Assembly: GCA_045807725.1 (NCBI GenBank)
Contig: JBJMGV010000007.1
Span: forward strand, 1-64,000
DNA length: 64,000 nt
From: DATENM01 sp045807725
Lineage (GTDB): Bacteria > Acidobacteriota > Blastocatellia > UBA7656
Reading direction: 5' to 3'
In this document: piece by piece, positions 63,375-64,000 of the stretch
Layout of the letters: each line of letters begins with the position of its first letter
Numbering within the stretch: position 1 is the first letter of the stretch
Notes under the pieces: model-generated
Told to the model about the DNA's origin: nothing
The model's database searches: none
Seen by the model: only the letters and a program-made list of their open reading frames with translations
Made by a program: the position numbers and the translations under genes

Positions 63375-64000
63375 TCAGCGCAAGGTCGGCACCTGTTGCG
63401 ATGCGGTCGGCAGAGTTGGCGAAATGATCTCGACGCCCTTTTGCGCCGAGGCGCTGCTGCGCTTGACGCCGCTGATCTTCGCGTACATCGTCAGCGCCTG
63501 CGCCACCACCTGATCCATGTTGTAGTACTTGTAGGTCGCCAGGCGGCCTACGAAATGCACGCCGTTGGTGGCATTCGCCAGCTCTTGATACTTCTTGTAC
63601 AATTCGGCGTTTTCAGGGCGCGGCACAGGATAATAAGGATCGCCCTCGGCGCGCGGGTATTCGTAAACGATGCTGGTCTTCGCGTGCTCCTGGCCGGTCA
63701 AGTACTTGAACTCGGTGATGCGCGTGTAGAGGTGCTCGTTCGGGTAATTGACGACCGGCGCGGGCTGATACTTCTCAACGTTGATTGTCTGATGTTTGAA
63801 CTGCAACGAGCGATACGGCAGCTTGCCATATCGGTAATCGAAGTATTCATCGACCGGCCCGGTATAGACGACCTCTTTGTGCGGGATGAACTGGAGCGCT
63901 TCGCGGTAATCGGTGTTGAGCATCACCTTGATGTTCGGGTGATCCAGCATCTTCTCAAACATCCGCGTGTAACCGTGCAGAGGCATCGCCTGATAGCTGT
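63375..64000 (-). CDS. glf: UDP-galactopyranose mutase, C-terminal part (cut by window edge)
   Basis: Flavoenzyme interconverting UDP-galactopyranose and UDP-galactofuranose, a precursor of cell-surface galactan. The frame is open through the right edge; the part here begins SYQAMPLHGYTRMFEKML. Family landmarks: NTDYREAL, YTGPVDEYFDYRYGKLPYRS, YPRAEGDPYYPVPRPEN, and VGRLATYKYYNMDQVVAQAL with the FAD-contacting Gly-Arg-Leu and the final helix. A 35-residue tail (SSASAQKGVEIISPTLPTAS) follows that is longer than usual. It heads the minus-strand sugar gene run ending in the GH1/RmlD fusion. Confidence 0.93.
   Translation of the reverse strand, partial: SYQAMPLHGYTRMFEKMLDHPNIKVMLNTDYREALQFIPHKEVVYTGPVDEYFDYRYGKLPYRSLQFKHQTINVEKYQPAPVVNYPNEHLYTRITEFKYLTGQEHAKTSIVYEYPRAEGDPYYPVPRPENAELYKKYQELANATNGVHFVGRLATYKYYNMDQVVAQALTMYAKISGVKRSSASAQKGVEIISPTLPTASQQVPTLR

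Overview
The window looks like chromosomal DNA from a high-GC (about 60%), free-living Gram-negative heterotroph. Gene content points to Acidobacteriota, possibly the Blastocatellia side: a LysW-like carrier, a short pyruvoyl-type phosphatidylserine decarboxylase next to pssA, tricorn-like and S9 peptidases with signal peptides, ERRxxDRR-rich small proteins, and a very high load of intergenic hairpin repeats. The taxon is an inference from content; there is no rRNA gene here to settle it.

Layout. 1-9.5 kb: edge of an IS transposase, comEC with a palindromic repeat read through in frame, small hypotheticals, a lysW-like gene too short for most ORF callers, a YkgJ-type Cys-cluster protein, and an overlapping rsmB/threonine dehydratase pair. 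9.6-16 kb: LprI-like protein, YceH, HtrA-type protease preceded by a PIN toxin and its small partner, and a TPR/aspartyl protease. 16-24 kb: MFS exporter, small coiled-coil protein, psd-pssA phospholipid pair, response regulator, HD-GYP protein. 24-35 kb: UvrD/PcrA helicase, fatty-acid desaturase, HAD and ROK pair, a second threonine dehydratase, GH20 hexosaminidase, S9 peptidase. 35-39 kb: recF-gyrB. 39-42.3 kb: an AT-richer patch with a frameshifted pseudogene, a sigma factor and a secreted propeller/EF-hand protein. 42.3-55.5 kb: WYL regulator and LLM oxidoreductase, selD, ppc, two tandem PPi-type phosphofructokinase paralogues, TPR protein, outer-membrane barrel protein, LutA/GlpC-like CCG protein. 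55.7-64 kb: tricorn-like S41 protease, tRNA-Gln(CTG) with an integrase remnant, and a minus-strand sugar cluster: UDP-galactopyranose mutase, GH1-like protein, and a GH1-like/RmlD-like fusion.

Most notable points. (1) selD is a selenoprotein gene: its true start lies upstream of an in-frame TGA that replaces the catalytic Cys codon, so a normal ORF caller truncates it. (2) The outer-membrane protein at 53.5-54.6 kb likewise has a well-formed start and signal peptide interrupted by one in-frame TGA, which is either a second recoding event or a fresh nonsense mutation. (3) At least 14 intergenic hairpins are built from short tandem units whose two arms are reverse complements. Many unrelated unit sequences share an exact 7-nt period and others have periods of 8, 9 or 10. 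They sit next to stop or start codons, extend or begin several reading frames, and one lies inside comEC. (4) A composite element bounded by a 24-bp perfect inverted repeat at 13.7-14.1 kb has an inverted relative at 48.7 kb, lying against a decayed fibronectin-III gene tail.

PP-i phosphofructokinase, PEP carboxylase, ROK kinase and the hexosaminidase fit a sugar-using central metabolism. No complete operon-scale novel defence or biosynthetic system was found; the repeat families and the UGA recoding are the features most worth following up.
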